This document shows, one piece after another, positions 11,331-64,000 of a DNA stretch of 64,000 nucleotides; the first letter of the stretch is position 1; every line of letters begins with the position of its first letter. Source of the stretch: Cristatella mucedo (taxonomy: Eukaryota > Bryozoa > Phylactolaemata > Cristatellidae); contig WPIO01000016.1 in NCBI GenBank assembly GCA_009760855.2, positions 4,001,001-4,065,000 on the forward strand. Reading direction: 5' to 3'. Both the position numbers and the translations under genes were made by a program. The notes under the pieces were generated by a model, which saw only the letters and a program-made list of their open reading frames with translations, ran no database searches and had not been told where the DNA came from.

Positions 11331-12265
11331 GATAAGTACGGTTCACCTCCTAGGCTACAGGTGTAATAGTAGAGCGTGACTAGCTAATAAAGCTCCGTCG
11401 TCAGAGTAGGAGGTTAGATGTATCTCGGGTGTCTTATGCTGGCTAGTACTCTAAACAGTTCTTTTCTTCTTGGATGTTCGCGATCTGACGTGCCTCCTTG
11501 TACACCGGGTTACATTTCAGACGTGACGTCATTCGAGCACCTTTCAGGGCCTTCTTTCATTTGAATGTCTCGCCTGCATTTATACAATCTCTCATAAGTT
11601 TTTTTCAGCGTCGAACGTGTCGACCCTCGACCCTGTGTCTATGTGCTTAAAAAGCAATACCCTAGTAGCTTGGGATTTCGGGTTTATGAATGGTGCAGTC
11701 AATAACTTTGTAGGTCTCAATAGTGTGTCGTGTTCTTTGATGTCGTCAGATTTCAACCGTATTATGTTCCATAAAGCGCAGCAAATTCCCGTGAAGCCTA
11801 TTTCCGCACTCGCTGTTCATATCTGGTGGATCTGGACATTAGTCTTGCGAGGTGGCTCAAATATGGACTAGCCAATAGCTGACAACTTCTATCAACTTCT
11901 CGAACCGCGCTTTTAATGCACAAAATGTGCTCAATTCGCTCTAAATTATGCTTGACTGTAGTCGTTACTTGCATGGACTTGTATGAATTTGAATATTTAG
12001 TACAGCATCGTACAAGAACTCAAAATAAAAAAATCACACTCTGAGACTTTCTAGGAAGTTTTGTGAACCTCATGTATATTATCGTAAGATGTTGAGGCTG
12101 TCAAAAATACATTCACCAGTCAATGGACTAGAAAAGCGACAAGCATTGATGCAGCGAGTGCTACGTTCAAAAGAGGCATAGATGGTTCGAAGAAAATGCT
12201 ACGAAGAACCAAATTACGGTTACGGTCGTGGACGTATTTATATACATGTGCTATATACAAACAGC
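11331..12265. other. Intergenic, nothing recognised
   Basis: AT-richer unique sequence. An 84-codon open frame at 11617-11871 has no supporting motif. Confidence 0.5.
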
Positions 12266-12980
12266 TTTAGTAATAATACATTTGTATATCCCCCTCAGAG
12301 AACTGACTGTCTTTGTATGCACTTTACAGATGCTGTATAGAAAGCATCACCAAATGTTTGGTGGTAACATCCACAAGCAGCAGGCACAGTGTAAGCAGGT
12401 ACGTGCACACGAAATACGAATTACAAAGACCCACCAAATGCTGTAATAGACACGTGCGTTTTAAGCTTTTCTTTTAATGTCATGTCAAGGGACATTGTGA
12501 GTTCCAGGCTCTGGTGGCGCAGGAAAGAAAGACACGGTCTCCAACTGTTTTGAGATTCGTAGGAGGTGTGGCTAAACGATTCTCGAGTCAGAACAGCAGG
12601 TTGTACGGTTCTTCGCCAGTGAGGGAGTAGTTCTGATAGGTAGGCTGGACCCCGAAAATGAAGGAACCTAGAAGTAAGCGACAGAACCTTGAAGTTGACG
12701 GGCTGCTTGATTGAGAACTAGTGCAGGTCGGCGAGAAGTGGTGTGAGGTGGCAAACGCGACGTTCACTGCTAGATTAAAACCCACCATTTTATTGCAGCA
12801 TTTAATAGGTCTTTGCGATTCGTCCGTCGTGTGCATGTACCTGCTTACACAGTGCCTGCTGCTTGCAGATGTTACCACCAAACATTTGGTGAGGCTTTAT
12901 GTGCAGCATCTGTAAAGTTCCCAGAGAGAGATTCAGTTCTCTAATGGCGCTATACAAATGTATTATTATTAATTATTATT
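12266..12980. mobile_element. Inverted-repeat (foldback) arrangement of two LINE-A 3' ends
   Basis: About 12266-12460 is a LINE-A tail on the minus strand and about 12790-12980 is a LINE-A tail on the plus strand. The arms match nearly base for base, for example CACCAAATGTTTGGTGGTAA at about 12348 against TTACCACCAAACATTTGGTG at about 12873. Between them (about 12480-12785) lies minus-strand LINE-A coding sequence. Both ends terminate in ATT-rich runs. Confidence 0.8.
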
Positions 12981-13365
12981 TTTGGAATTGGCTGAGAAAG
13001 TCGCCATGGATTTGAATTGACTTTATGATCGGCTAAGGCTAGGTCTAATTGCCGAATGTCTTCGGCGTTTTTAAGAGCCTTTTAATGGCTCCCGGATGTT
13101 TCTACCTCAGATAATCTGCTAAGATTTCATTCTCGAGGTACCTCGGTCGGGTCATTCAATCCTACACTTCAAAGTTTAGCTAAAGCCGACGGGTGCAGCT
13201 TGAGAGTGGCGCCACAGGCATAGGCACAGCATTCGCGTTTCTCCAAGTCAAGTGAGATTATTAGCGGCAATTTTATAGTGGATATCGTCAAATACACTTG
13301 CATACAATTAGCCAAGAAAGCGATACTGCGGCAAGTTTCTGATGCCGCTTCCGGCCGATGACATA
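12981..13365. other. Intergenic, nothing recognised
   Basis: No open frame, repeat copy or RNA gene recognised. Confidence 0.5.
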
Positions 13366-13369
13366 ATTG

Positions 13370-13400
<31 letters not shown>

Positions 13401-13610
13401 GTACATTACACTGCACTTTACATTACACGGGCACTTTACAGATGCTGTAAATTGCCTAGCCATGCCTTGAATACACTTATTTAAAATTTATAATTGTACG
13501 ACATAGTCACACCTTTTAGGATAGTACTTTGTAGTATCGACACTCTATTGAGCGCTAATAATAATGAAGATAATACATTTGTATAGCACCCTCAGAGAAC
13601 CCAATTTATA
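13366..13610 (-). mobile_element. Two retroposon tail relics, minus strand
   Basis: (TAA)n at about 13372-13402 precedes GGGCACTTTACAGATGCTGT, and a second relic at about 13556-13606 reads AATACATTTGTATAGCACCC then TCAGAGAACCCAAT. Both are reverse complements of the shared LINE/SINE tail. Confidence 0.65.
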
Positions 13611-14009
13611 TTAAGGCAATCATATATTTTTTCTTACTCTAGGGATTATAATTTAGAGACGTTACTGGGGTTGGTTGGCCAAGATACTTGTTCGAACAAG
13701 TTTGATAAACGGTCGTATTTTTTCGTGCGTGTTCATCTACAGATGCGAAAGGTTCATAGTGATGAAAGACACAAATAATAAACCGTAAATAAATAAATAA
13801 ATAATAAACCGGATGAAAGTGAACATCGTCGTACTTTTTTGCTCTCAATGAAGACAGTGAATTCAACAACTGATGCAGTGAAAAATATTGGTAGACAAAT
13901 ATCCCCATTCTCTGTGACTTCTCTATTCCTAAGCTCATCCAGAAAAAAAGTTAAACATAATCAGCCTCATTAGCAAGGCTGAGCATACACGTCGCACCTT
14001 GGTATACGT
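13611..14009. other. Intergenic, nothing recognised
   Basis: AT-rich; contains a short (AAAT)n run near 13787. A 99-codon minus-strand frame has no motif support. Confidence 0.5.
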
Positions 14010-14190
14010 AATAGCCCAAGAGGTAAGATGTTAGCTCTTCACAACCGATGTCTTGGGTTCGAATCCTGTAGTGGGCGAACGTTTATTGCCAACTTCAGGC
14101 TGTGGTTTAGGCGATTAGGTGGTTAAGGCTCAAGGGTCATCTGTCGCTATACAATCTACGCTGTTAAATTAGCCAATATTCGTAGATATA
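14010..14190 (+). mobile_element. SINE-B (tRNA-derived), copy 1
   Basis: The 5' part has a polymerase III B-box-like GGGTTCGAATCC about 30 bases after a tRNA-like start (GTAAGATGTTAGCTCTTCAC). The 3' part ends CTGTCGCTATACAATC then GCTGTTAAATTAGC. Further copies at 48.5 kb (+), 50.1 kb (-) and 59.7 kb (+) share this order. Confidence 0.8.
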
Positions 14191-14885
14191 CGCATACATG
14201 TGCCCAATAATTGCTGGAAACTGAATTTCATAATGCGGAAAAATGAATGACCCAAGTACTCAAAAGTAAGAGGTGCTTGTAATTTGGGTTATATCCTGCC
14301 AATATCTTTTAATCATTTGATGGATTCTGCACGCTTTTATTCTGGATGCTTATGTAATAATAGTTAGTGCGAAAGATTCCTTGCTGAAAGAATTTACATA
14401 CTGCGATGTTGATATTGCCGCATCACGTGTACAGAAATTATGCTATTCCTTCGCCAAAATATTACTGTTGTCGCAATCGCTACTTGGGCTAATTTTCGCG
14501 TCATAATTTTTGTCCTGAAAGAGTGAATTACAATCCTAATCTTGAAGTCATCGCAAAGGAGGACGATCTCAGTGCTCCCCGTATTCAACCACTTTCTAAC
14601 GGGCTAAAACTAATATGCGGGAAAAAGTACTACGAATGTTTACCCAATAAGGGTGCCAAACCAAAAGACCTTTCGGCGGTCGCACTCGGAACCGCCGGAT
14701 GCCCGATTTAAGCAAGCCGTCGCTTTCTCTAGGCAATGCAGGGCCATGTTCTCCTCCAGCTCCGGGTCGAACAAGCGAGAGCATAGCGTACGCTTTAGGC
14801 ATTGGACTTATTAGACAGAGCTCTGCACGACCGGAACTTCTTAAGTCACCCTGGGGTAGGCCTTGGTTCAGCGTGCAGCGTTAAT
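14191..14885. other. Intergenic, nothing recognised
   Basis: A 62-codon frame at 14523-14711 (+) shows no known motif or splice support. Confidence 0.5.
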
Positions 14886-15050
14886 GCAAGTGCACCCGCT
14901 CCGCTGCGGTGCTTAAGGTGCTCGCCCTGACCGAGGTCAAGGTGAATGTATTTGATCAACGAGGTCGGGAGCTCGAGTCCCGCAGCATAAGTGAAGCACC
15001 TTAAATTCTCTTAGTGTGCTATGCAAATGAACTATATATAATTAAACAGT
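14886..15050 (+). mobile_element. SINE-A (tRNA head, LINE-A tail), copy 1
   Basis: tRNA-like head (GTGCTTAAGGTGCTCGCC, B-box-like GAGCTCGAGTCCCG) is followed directly by the LINE-A-type tail (AAGCACCTTAAATTCTCTTAGTGTGCTATGCAAATG). Confidence 0.8.
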
Positions 15051-15094
15051 TAACCCTGAAACTTTACGGTGGTCTTGGTATCAATTGCACAGGT

Positions 15095-15865
15095 GCGGAC
15101 ATCGCTAGACCGATACTTCAAAAGCCTGGATTAGATACAGAGGTCCTTGCAAACTATCGCCCAAACTATTGAAAACCTTCTGCCTTTTTTGTCAAAGATT
15201 ACTGAAAAAAATGACCGCTAAGCAGCCGGTAGCACACATTGAAAGGATACGTTTTCAGAAAAAATTCAATCGGATTTAAGCGACACAACTCCACTGAAAC
15301 AGCTCCCGTCCGTGCAACCAATGACAACCTATGCTGCAACGCTGACGAGAATGTCGCTGCCCTAGCCATGCTGGATTTATCAGTTACCTTCGAGACTATT
15401 GATCAAGGCATGTTACTTGAACGATTGAGAACAACGATCGGTCTGGCTGAAGTGGCACTGGCGTGGTTCTATTCGTACTTGTCCGGTCGTGTTCAGTCCG
15501 TGTCATGTTGGAGTCAGCTCTCATCCACCAGACCAGTCACATTAAGGAGTCCCATACGGGTCCGTCCGTATTCGATCAATCCCTTGCTGTTCTCAATTGA
15601 TACTGAACCTTGGGGAAAAGTGAGTCGGGTTCTTGGAATCGGCTGTTACTTTTATGCTGAAGATATTCACCTGTATTTTCCGTCTACACCATCGGAATTT
15701 GATGCAACCAACTGATAAACTGAAGGCTTGCCTTGCAGACATCCTATCCTGGATGTCGGCAAATTTTGTTAAACTAAACGACGATAAAACGGAACTGCTA
15801 CCCATAGTACGCTTCAAGCGTGCGGCCGGGCTAGAAGACGTCGCTCTTCTCATAGGTGATGCTGT
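15095..15865 (+). mobile_element. LINE reverse-transcriptase fragment
   Basis: A broken reading frame gives the RT start (EVLANYRPN), then SIGFKRHNSTETA and LDLSVTFETIDQGMLLERLR (the D of RT motif A), LAWFYSYLSGRVQSV, and FYAEDIHLYF where the catalytic YADD is altered to YAED. It ends near KLNDDKTELLPI. Frameshifts and the altered active site make it inactive. It is related to, but clearly diverged from, LINE-A. Confidence 0.85.
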
Positions 15866-16229
15866 ACCCCGGCTAGGTTCGGTTGGCAGGGAAAGGACGG
15901 CTGTAAGGTGGGTAAGGGTCACCGGCTAGGCCGGGGTCTGACCTATGGGTACGGCCGGAAGTGCGGGGGCGAGAGGTCACCAGGGCTCTTGGGCAACGGA
16001 AGTTGGCCGGGTGTTGGAGGCTCTCGGTCTCTCTTGAGTTATGCCCCTGGATGGGTGTAGGCGTGCTCCGGCGATGCGGCCACGCACGCAAGGTAACGAG
16101 TGTCCAAGGCCCGAGCGGAGCTGGATAGCACGCTCGTTGTTGTGACTTGTATATATTCCGAGTTCCCCGTGTAACGTGTTCGTGGCCACCCCGTGAGTTG
16201 GCGTCTTTCGGCGGAAGCTCTTGACTGTA
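15866..16229. other. GC-rich insert between LINE pieces
   Basis: GC-rich sequence starting abruptly after the LINE fragment, with no recognised coding or repeat content. Confidence 0.4.
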
Positions 16230-17250
16230 ATAATAATAATAATAATAATAATTCACTCGATAAAACGCCCTCAGAAAACTTAATCTCTCTCTAGGCGCTT
16301 TACATTTGCTGCAAAGTGAAATGCAATTGAATGGTAAGTAAAATCATGCTTGAAAAACAAACAAAATGAATAATATGGTTAGGGGTGACATGCACAGGGT
16401 CAGCATGCAAATGTGGTTAGTGGCAGCATGCACAGGGTCAGCACGAATAAGCACATCAAGGACGAATCACAGGGATCCGCTAAATGCTGTCCTAAATAGG
16501 TGTGTTTTTAGGTTCCTTTTAAATGTGGTCAGGTCGGGGGATGTTCTGACGCAGGTCGGGAGGGAGTTCCAGGCTGTGGGAGCATACGAACTAAATGCAC
16601 GGTCTCCAAAGGATTTAAGGTTTGTACGAGGTATTTGTAGACTGTTGGATTCCGAAAAGCGGGTGGTACGATGCTTGGCCTGATGGGGTAGTATATCTGA
16701 AAGATAGGCTGGAGCCATAGAATGAAGTGACCTAAAAGTGAGCGACAAAACCTTGAAGTCAATCCGTTGCTTGACTGGTAGCCAGTGCCGGTCGGCGAGA
16801 AATGGAGTAATGTGGCAACTGCGACGCTCACGGCAGACAAGTCTAGCTGCCGAGTTTTGCACCAGCTGCAATCGCCTGATCGCACATGCTGGGAGGCCAG
16901 TAAGCAGTGAGTTGCAGAAGTCGAGACGAGATGTCACGAATGCATGGACCAACTTAGACGCGGTATCCTTATCCAAACAAGCCCAAATTTTAGCAATGTT
17001 ATGAGGCTGAAAATAGGCAGATTTGACTATGGAGCTGATATGGTCGTCTAACGAGAGGTCGCTTTGGAATATGAGACCTAGATTTCGAGCTGATTCGACA
17101 GGAGATATGCTGGCAGAGCGAATTTTGAGAGACAGCCTTTCCAATTTCTGAATCACACTGGGTTTGCCCATAACAAGTAAGTTAGTTTTGTCATCGCTTA
17201 GTTTTAGAAAATTTGCTGCCATCTATGTGCGGATGTCATCAATGCATGAC
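16230..17250 (-). mobile_element. LINE-A copy, 5'-truncated, RT C-terminal part intact
   Basis: On the minus strand a 251-codon frame (16467-17222) is open from FLKLSDDKTNLLVMG through LGLIFQSDLSLDDHI, SRLDFCNSLLTGLP, HWLPVKQRIDFKVL and APTAWNSLPTCVR to a stop. It is followed by a 3' untranslated end, the hairpin tail and (ATT)n at 16231-16252. This is the end of a CR1/L2-type ORF2. It is nearly identical to the 32.3-kb copy over the shared part. The upstream half is missing, as is typical of incomplete target-primed reverse transcription. Confidence 0.92.
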
Positions 17251-17570
17251 TGTGGTAAACATCGGCTCCGACTAGCCAAGCAGTTACTCAGCTAGCCGGA
17301 TCTTTTGCGGCGTACGCTCGTACTGTTGGAACGGAGTCGGTACAGTGCCTGGACTGCGGAAGCCGACTGACCAACTAACACGTTTGTTCGCACTTGCTTT
17401 GTCTAGCGCCCATATAGTTTACTTTGCGTAGGATCCCCCCTTTAGACTTGTGTAGCTCCTCTGTTATGTTTGCACATGCGATATTGTAAAGAGGTCTAAC
17501 CTGACGGCCGCTCGTCTTACCTTAGCGCAGCGGCGTGGCCAGAGTATGGCGAGGCTTGGCGGGAAATGGT
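17251..17570. other. Intergenic, nothing recognised
   Basis: Short unique stretch between the LINE-A and LINE-B fragments. Confidence 0.5.
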
Positions 17571-18445
17571 CTCTGACCCCTGGAACTCGGCTACAATGCT
17601 ATTGTGCGACCGTCACTGTGTGCTCGAAATTGTAGGTATCGTCTTTGACTGCGGCCTCAATTTTGAAAGTTTCATTAGGAAGACTGCCTCCACAGCTAGC
17701 CATGACGTCCGATGCCCATCTAAGATTAGGAACTGTCTTACTCGATGGCTTGCAAAAAATAACTAGCTCTTTGGTTCTGTCTCGACTAAATTATTATAAT
17801 TCCCTTTTGACGGGGCTACCAAAAAATCTACTAGGCCACGGCAGCTGGTGATGAAAATAGCTCCATGGCTCGTTTGAAAATTCCAGAAGTTTGACCACGT
17901 GTCTTCTTTGCTGAAAGAGCTAGGATCGCTGCCGGTTGATCAACGGATACAGAGTACGGCTCTATTGCTGACACATACTGCCTGCCACGGCTTGGCTCCT
18001 TCGAACCTAGCTTAATTGCTGCACCAATTTGAGCTTCCTCGTGCCCCCAGGTCGTCTATAGACAATAAATTAGCTGCTTCATTTCTCTGCTTAAAGACCG
18101 TTAGTGACAAGCTTGTGCTCTGCAGGTCCTAGACCGTGGAACTAATTACTACAATTCTTATGCAACGCCATCTACTCACCTCCTTTCCCTACTGTGGCAC
18201 ATCCTATCCAGCCACCATGAGTTGCTACTTTCATGCTACTCAAAATCTCAGCTGCTCTCCAGACTCAGCTATGCTTCTTGGTTTCTCTTTGCTGTGTGAG
18301 ATTAAGTATGTTCACTTCTAAATGCGTCCCAAAAATGGCTTCGGATTTGATTCCGCCATGGAAAGCTCTCATGCGTGACAGCCGCTTAGTCTTTGTGGAG
18401 TTACAGTCAGAGGTACTCGACACTACAATTGACTACCATTCTGTA
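17571..18445 (+). mobile_element. LINE-B fragment, copy 2
   Basis: Degenerate match to the 2.8-kb copy along its length ([48 protein letters not shown]), with several stops. It ends CTTTGTGGAGTTACAGTCAG, the same end as copy 1. Confidence 0.8.
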
Positions 18446-18780
18446 AGCGAGACTCACGGGGGGGGGTGCGGGCACCCTTCCCGCTCGAGCACCACCATGT
18501 CCTAGCTAAGCCGCCAGCTGCAAAGTTGTTGTCTCTTGGCTAATACAAGACGAGCCGCCGTTCGATTAAACCTCTTTAGAGCAACATCGAATGCACCATC
18601 AATAACAGGGAAACAAAGCAGTACTACTGTAGATCCTATGTACATTAGGCTACGGGGCACTTGGAAAGCAACGAAGCCTTCCCTCAGCGGCGGACACTCT
18701 CCGACCGGAGCGATATTAAAGGCGGGGCAACAATCAGCTCACTTGCAAACCAAGACAAAACCACAGTCAAATCTGTCTAC
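18446..18780. other. Intergenic, nothing recognised
   Basis: No motif-supported frame. An open stretch at 18536-18898 runs into the following LINE fragment. Confidence 0.45.
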
Positions 18781-19025
18781 TTTCAAACTTACCAACTTGC
18801 AAACTTTCAAATTTACCTTACTTGCCAACTTAAAAAGTCCACAGTCTAATCTGCCTACTTTCAGCTACATAACATTGCTAAAATTCGGGCTTGTTTAGAT
18901 AAGGATACTACGTCTAAGTTGGTCCATGCATTCGTGACATCTCGTCTCGACTTCTGCAACTCACTGCTTACTGGCCTACCGGCACGTGCGATCAGGCGAT
19001 TGCAGCTGGTGCAAAACTCATTTGA
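18781..19025 (+). mobile_element. LINE-A fragment, internal
   Basis: Plus-strand match to the LINE-A segment around ITLLKFGLV ... TSKLVHAFVTSRLDFCN, preceded by several partial repeats of a TACTTTCAAACT-like motif. Both ends are broken, with no 3' tail. Confidence 0.75.
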
Positions 19026-19279
19026 ATTGCACATTTGAATGGGCCACTACGATTCTCTCGTCCGCGTACCTTTATTCGTTCCAGCACTACAGAATTTCTT
19101 GTGTCACAACTAGTGACAGGCAGCTAGATGAACTACCAGCACAACAGCGAGTTTGAAAGTAAGCCGAGTTAAAATGTACAGCGAGGAGTGACGGATGGAA
19201 GCGTCTTGAATGGGTTGCAGCTAAGCTTGTGAGGCTCTCAAAGCGGCAGCAGCAGCAAAAAAAGCAGCAGATGCGTTGA

Positions 19280-19400
19280 CGCAAAACGGCGTATAATAAT
19301 AAAAACAATAATAATGCATTTGTATAGCACCCCTCAGAGAACTGAATCTCTCTCTGGGAAATTTACAGATGCTGCATCTAACGTGTAGGCACCACAGTGG
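19280..19400 (-). mobile_element. Retroposon tail, minus strand
   Basis: AATAATGCATTTGTATAGCACCCCTCAGAGAACTGAATCTCTCTCTGGGAAATTTACAG is the reverse complement of the LINE-A/SINE-A tail. Confidence 0.75.
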
Positions 19401-20830
19401 TTGCAATGCGTCGTTGTGCCTCCTTTCATATGTGCCTCATTTCCTATACATATCTACAAGCGGCACCGGCTAGTTGCTATGCTACCGGAAGACGGCTTCG
19501 TTAGTGCGGACTCCGTAAAGGTCCACTGCCAGCCGATGTGAACCAGTGACACAACTTTGAGCATTTTGCGTTTAAAACGCTGGCATGATTCAAAATTTGA
19601 GCAATGCCTGGGCCATGAAACAAACTCTCGGTTGGCAGAAATGATCAAAATGGAATAATCCACTTGGAATTTTAGCGGTTTTCTTGATAACACTGAGCCT
19701 TTAATACTCGTCAACCGATGAGACTAGCCAGGGTTTCATTTGCTTTCGGGTTGCTACGAACTAAACTCTAGGACTAAAGTTATGAGCATCATCGCTGCGC
19801 GAACGTGGCGGGTGGCAAACTCCGCAGACACCAGCGGAGACGTACCTCTGGTGCCTCGAACCGTTGCTGTCGAAACTGCAAGTCAAAACGAGCGAAGGTG
19901 CTCCAAAGCACGCAGGCTTGCACGCAATAGGGGAAATGTTGTTCGCGCGTCTGCGGTTTCTGCTTTTATTAAATAGCGAAGCGTCTGACACTAATGCGCA
20001 CGCCTCACCTGTGGCCAATAGTTGAGCCGTTGAAGCGGCGTAGCGTCAGGCCACTAATGCAGATTATATTCCGTGTCATCTGCTGCGATTGATTGATTGA
20101 TTGGGCTCCCGTATATGTGCCCGCTGGGAGGAATACAAGAGAGCCGCGCGCGAGCACCCACCGTGTCTCCGTGAGACTCACACTAGGACAGCCGCCGCTG
20201 TGAACAGAGCCACTGCCACACAACAGAGCACAGCAGCAAAAGGTTATTCTGGCACGTCGGAAATAAGTCGCCGTATTACCGCCGTTACTCGCCTACTTCC
20301 GTTTCAAGTACCTACTTTATAACGTGTGGCTCCACGCGCCACCGTACGAAGGCTAGAAAAGAAGCAACTGAAAATGGATCGCATTATTTCAAGTCTTTAT
20401 GTAAGACCCAAGCGGGGGATTTTTACAATATATCCCTTTCCTAACACTGGCGATTAAGAACCGGCTAACAATGGCGGCTGCCAATTCCACGAAAATTAGT
20501 GGTCGCCAACCTGTCGCGGTAAATTTGAAAAAGTTGGGCAGCCGATTTTCGTGTGGGCATCGCCGCCAGTAAAGCGTCCTCACGGTCTGCTGGTTGCTTC
20601 GCTGGCGAGTGCCCTTAAAACAAGCAGTAGACGTGCCCGCTCCGGCCGTTTCTCCGGGCCTCAGTTCCCCTTCATGCGTTGCCATCTCAAGTACATGCAC
20701 AAGCTCTCTGGAAAACTAGTTGTTAATAAAAGCAAGGCTTTTTCTCCGACTCGGTGGCAGCGTTTTTTGGTTGTTTGTCGTGCGCCCGCTAAGATCGAAC
20801 CGGAAGCACCCGTCGAGGAGCGGAAGTCGC
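19401..20830. other. Upstream region of the ASPM-like gene, no gene recognised
   Basis: Unique-looking sequence with a (GATT)n run at about 20088-20103. Open frames on either strand lack motifs. May contain 5' UTR or promoter elements. Confidence 0.45.
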
Positions 20831-20848
20831 CCGCCCACTGAGTATACC

Positions 20849-20900
20849 ATTGGTCCACACAGGGGGCTAGTTCCTATTGGCTGTCAGGTTGTTGTTTGAA
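20849..20900 (+). promoter_or_regulatory. Candidate cell-cycle promoter: two CCAAT boxes and a CHR-like TTTGAA
   Basis: ATTGG (inverted CCAAT) occurs at 20849-20853 and 20876-20880, 27 bp apart. TTTGAA lies at 20895-20900, and the proposed ATG is 70 bp further on. NF-Y sites spaced about three helical turns apart ahead of a CHR element are typical of G2/M genes. The motifs are short, so this is an inference from position. Confidence 0.35.
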
Positions 20901-20969
20901 TCCGCCAGCGCACCCTCCGGGCCCTCGCATCTCGGTCCGGAGGCCGCTGTTTGGAATAAAGAGTGGGTG

Positions 20970-63144
<42,175 letters not shown>

Positions 63145-63579
63145 GTTAGTGCTGAGCTTAGGTGGCTTCCCGTACCGAAGCTCTGCCCAACCACGCACTG
63201 CTCGTCTGCTGCTGCTGCTGCCCTTTGCATTGGTCGCTTTTGCATGGCCGCCGAGTGGTGGGGGGGGGGCTGGCTGGCTGGCTACGTGTGTACTGGTCTT
63301 CACTGGCTGCTATTGGTGCTTCTCCGTCCTTCCCTCTCTCCGAGTCTTATCCTAGGGGTAAGGTGCTGCTCACGTTTCATGGCCAGGGTCGTGGGTTGGA
63401 GTCCTGCAGCAGACAATTCTTAGTTGCTCACACAGGCAGTATAGTCACTTTCTCACACTCCGCTCTCTCACACAAGCCCACATTTCAGCAATGCGATGTA
63501 CCTCGAAATGTTATTCTGCTGCTATATAAAAGTTTTGGTTGAGGTCTTTACCTTTACATTACACACACATGGGCTCGTG

Positions 63580-63662
<83 letters not shown>

Positions 63663-63737
63663 GACACGGGTATATGTACTGCTCTCTCCCCCCTCTGTAG
63701 CTCTCTCTGTCTCTCGGTCTCTCGGTCTCTCTGTCTC

Positions 63738-63828
<91 letters not shown>

Positions 63829-64000
63829 CGAACCCAGATAGTCCAGTCTGTATCGATCAGGAGAGTTCTTTCCGGATTCTAAACCTGGTTGTGGTAAGCT
63901 GTGATTTCACTTTGGTTATTTGGTGCCATATCATTCCACCCAGGCTCTTTGTGACAGTTAGGATGGAAAGACATTCTAATAATAATAATAATAATAATAA
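63145..64000. other. ASPM intron 27 or 3' flank, with microsatellites
   Basis: SINE-B-like head at about 63352-63420 (GGTCGTGGGTTGGAGTCCTG), (CA)n at about 63580-63660, (CT)n at about 63736-63824, and (TAA)n from about 63978 to the window end, which looks like the start of a minus-strand retroposon tail. Confidence 0.7.

Overview
The window is nuclear DNA from an invertebrate animal. Long coding regions are broken into exons by GT-AG introns, CR1/L2-type LINEs and tRNA-derived SINEs fill the gaps, and di-, tri- and tetranucleotide tracts are very abundant. Nothing bacterial, viral or organellar was recognised. The species cannot be named from this sequence. Both genes run on the + strand. All exon boundaries were read by eye from splice motifs and intron phase.

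Layout. (1) About 78-7916: the 3' part of a low-complexity gene whose spliced product (nine exons read here, about 1,070 codons) looks like the C-terminal portion of a PRRC2/BAT2-type protein; its 5' end lies outside the window. (2) About 7.9-20.8 kb: no convincing host gene. It holds fragments of two LINE families, two SINE families and an inverted-repeat element. (3) About 20.97-63.1 kb: a very large gene orthologous to ASPM (abnormal spindle). It has an N-terminal ASH domain, a long disordered Ser/Pro/Ala-rich segment, two calponin-homology regions, about 50 IQ-like units mostly in one 3.7-kb exon, and a C-terminal part that probably continues past the window. About 27 exons are assigned, and phases agree across all but two junctions.

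The ASPM introns carry the most striking DNA. A roughly 4.2-kb (CAGG)n.(CCTG)n array lies between the exons before the calponin-homology region. A pure (CAG)46 tract begins next to a predicted splice donor. One intron holds a 290-bp (GA)n tract followed by a (CT)n tract. The IQ exon contains 13 near-identical 138-bp units with a 414-bp higher-order period, which indicates recent amplification.

Functionally, ASPM is a spindle-pole and minus-end microtubule organiser that binds calmodulin through IQ motifs, and PRRC2 proteins are cytoplasmic RNA/stress-granule and translation factors. Their adjacency suggests no shared pathway. The mobile elements form a coherent picture: one SINE family carries the same hairpin-forming 3' tail and ATT-rich end as the main LINE family, as expected of a SINE moved by that LINE's reverse transcriptase.
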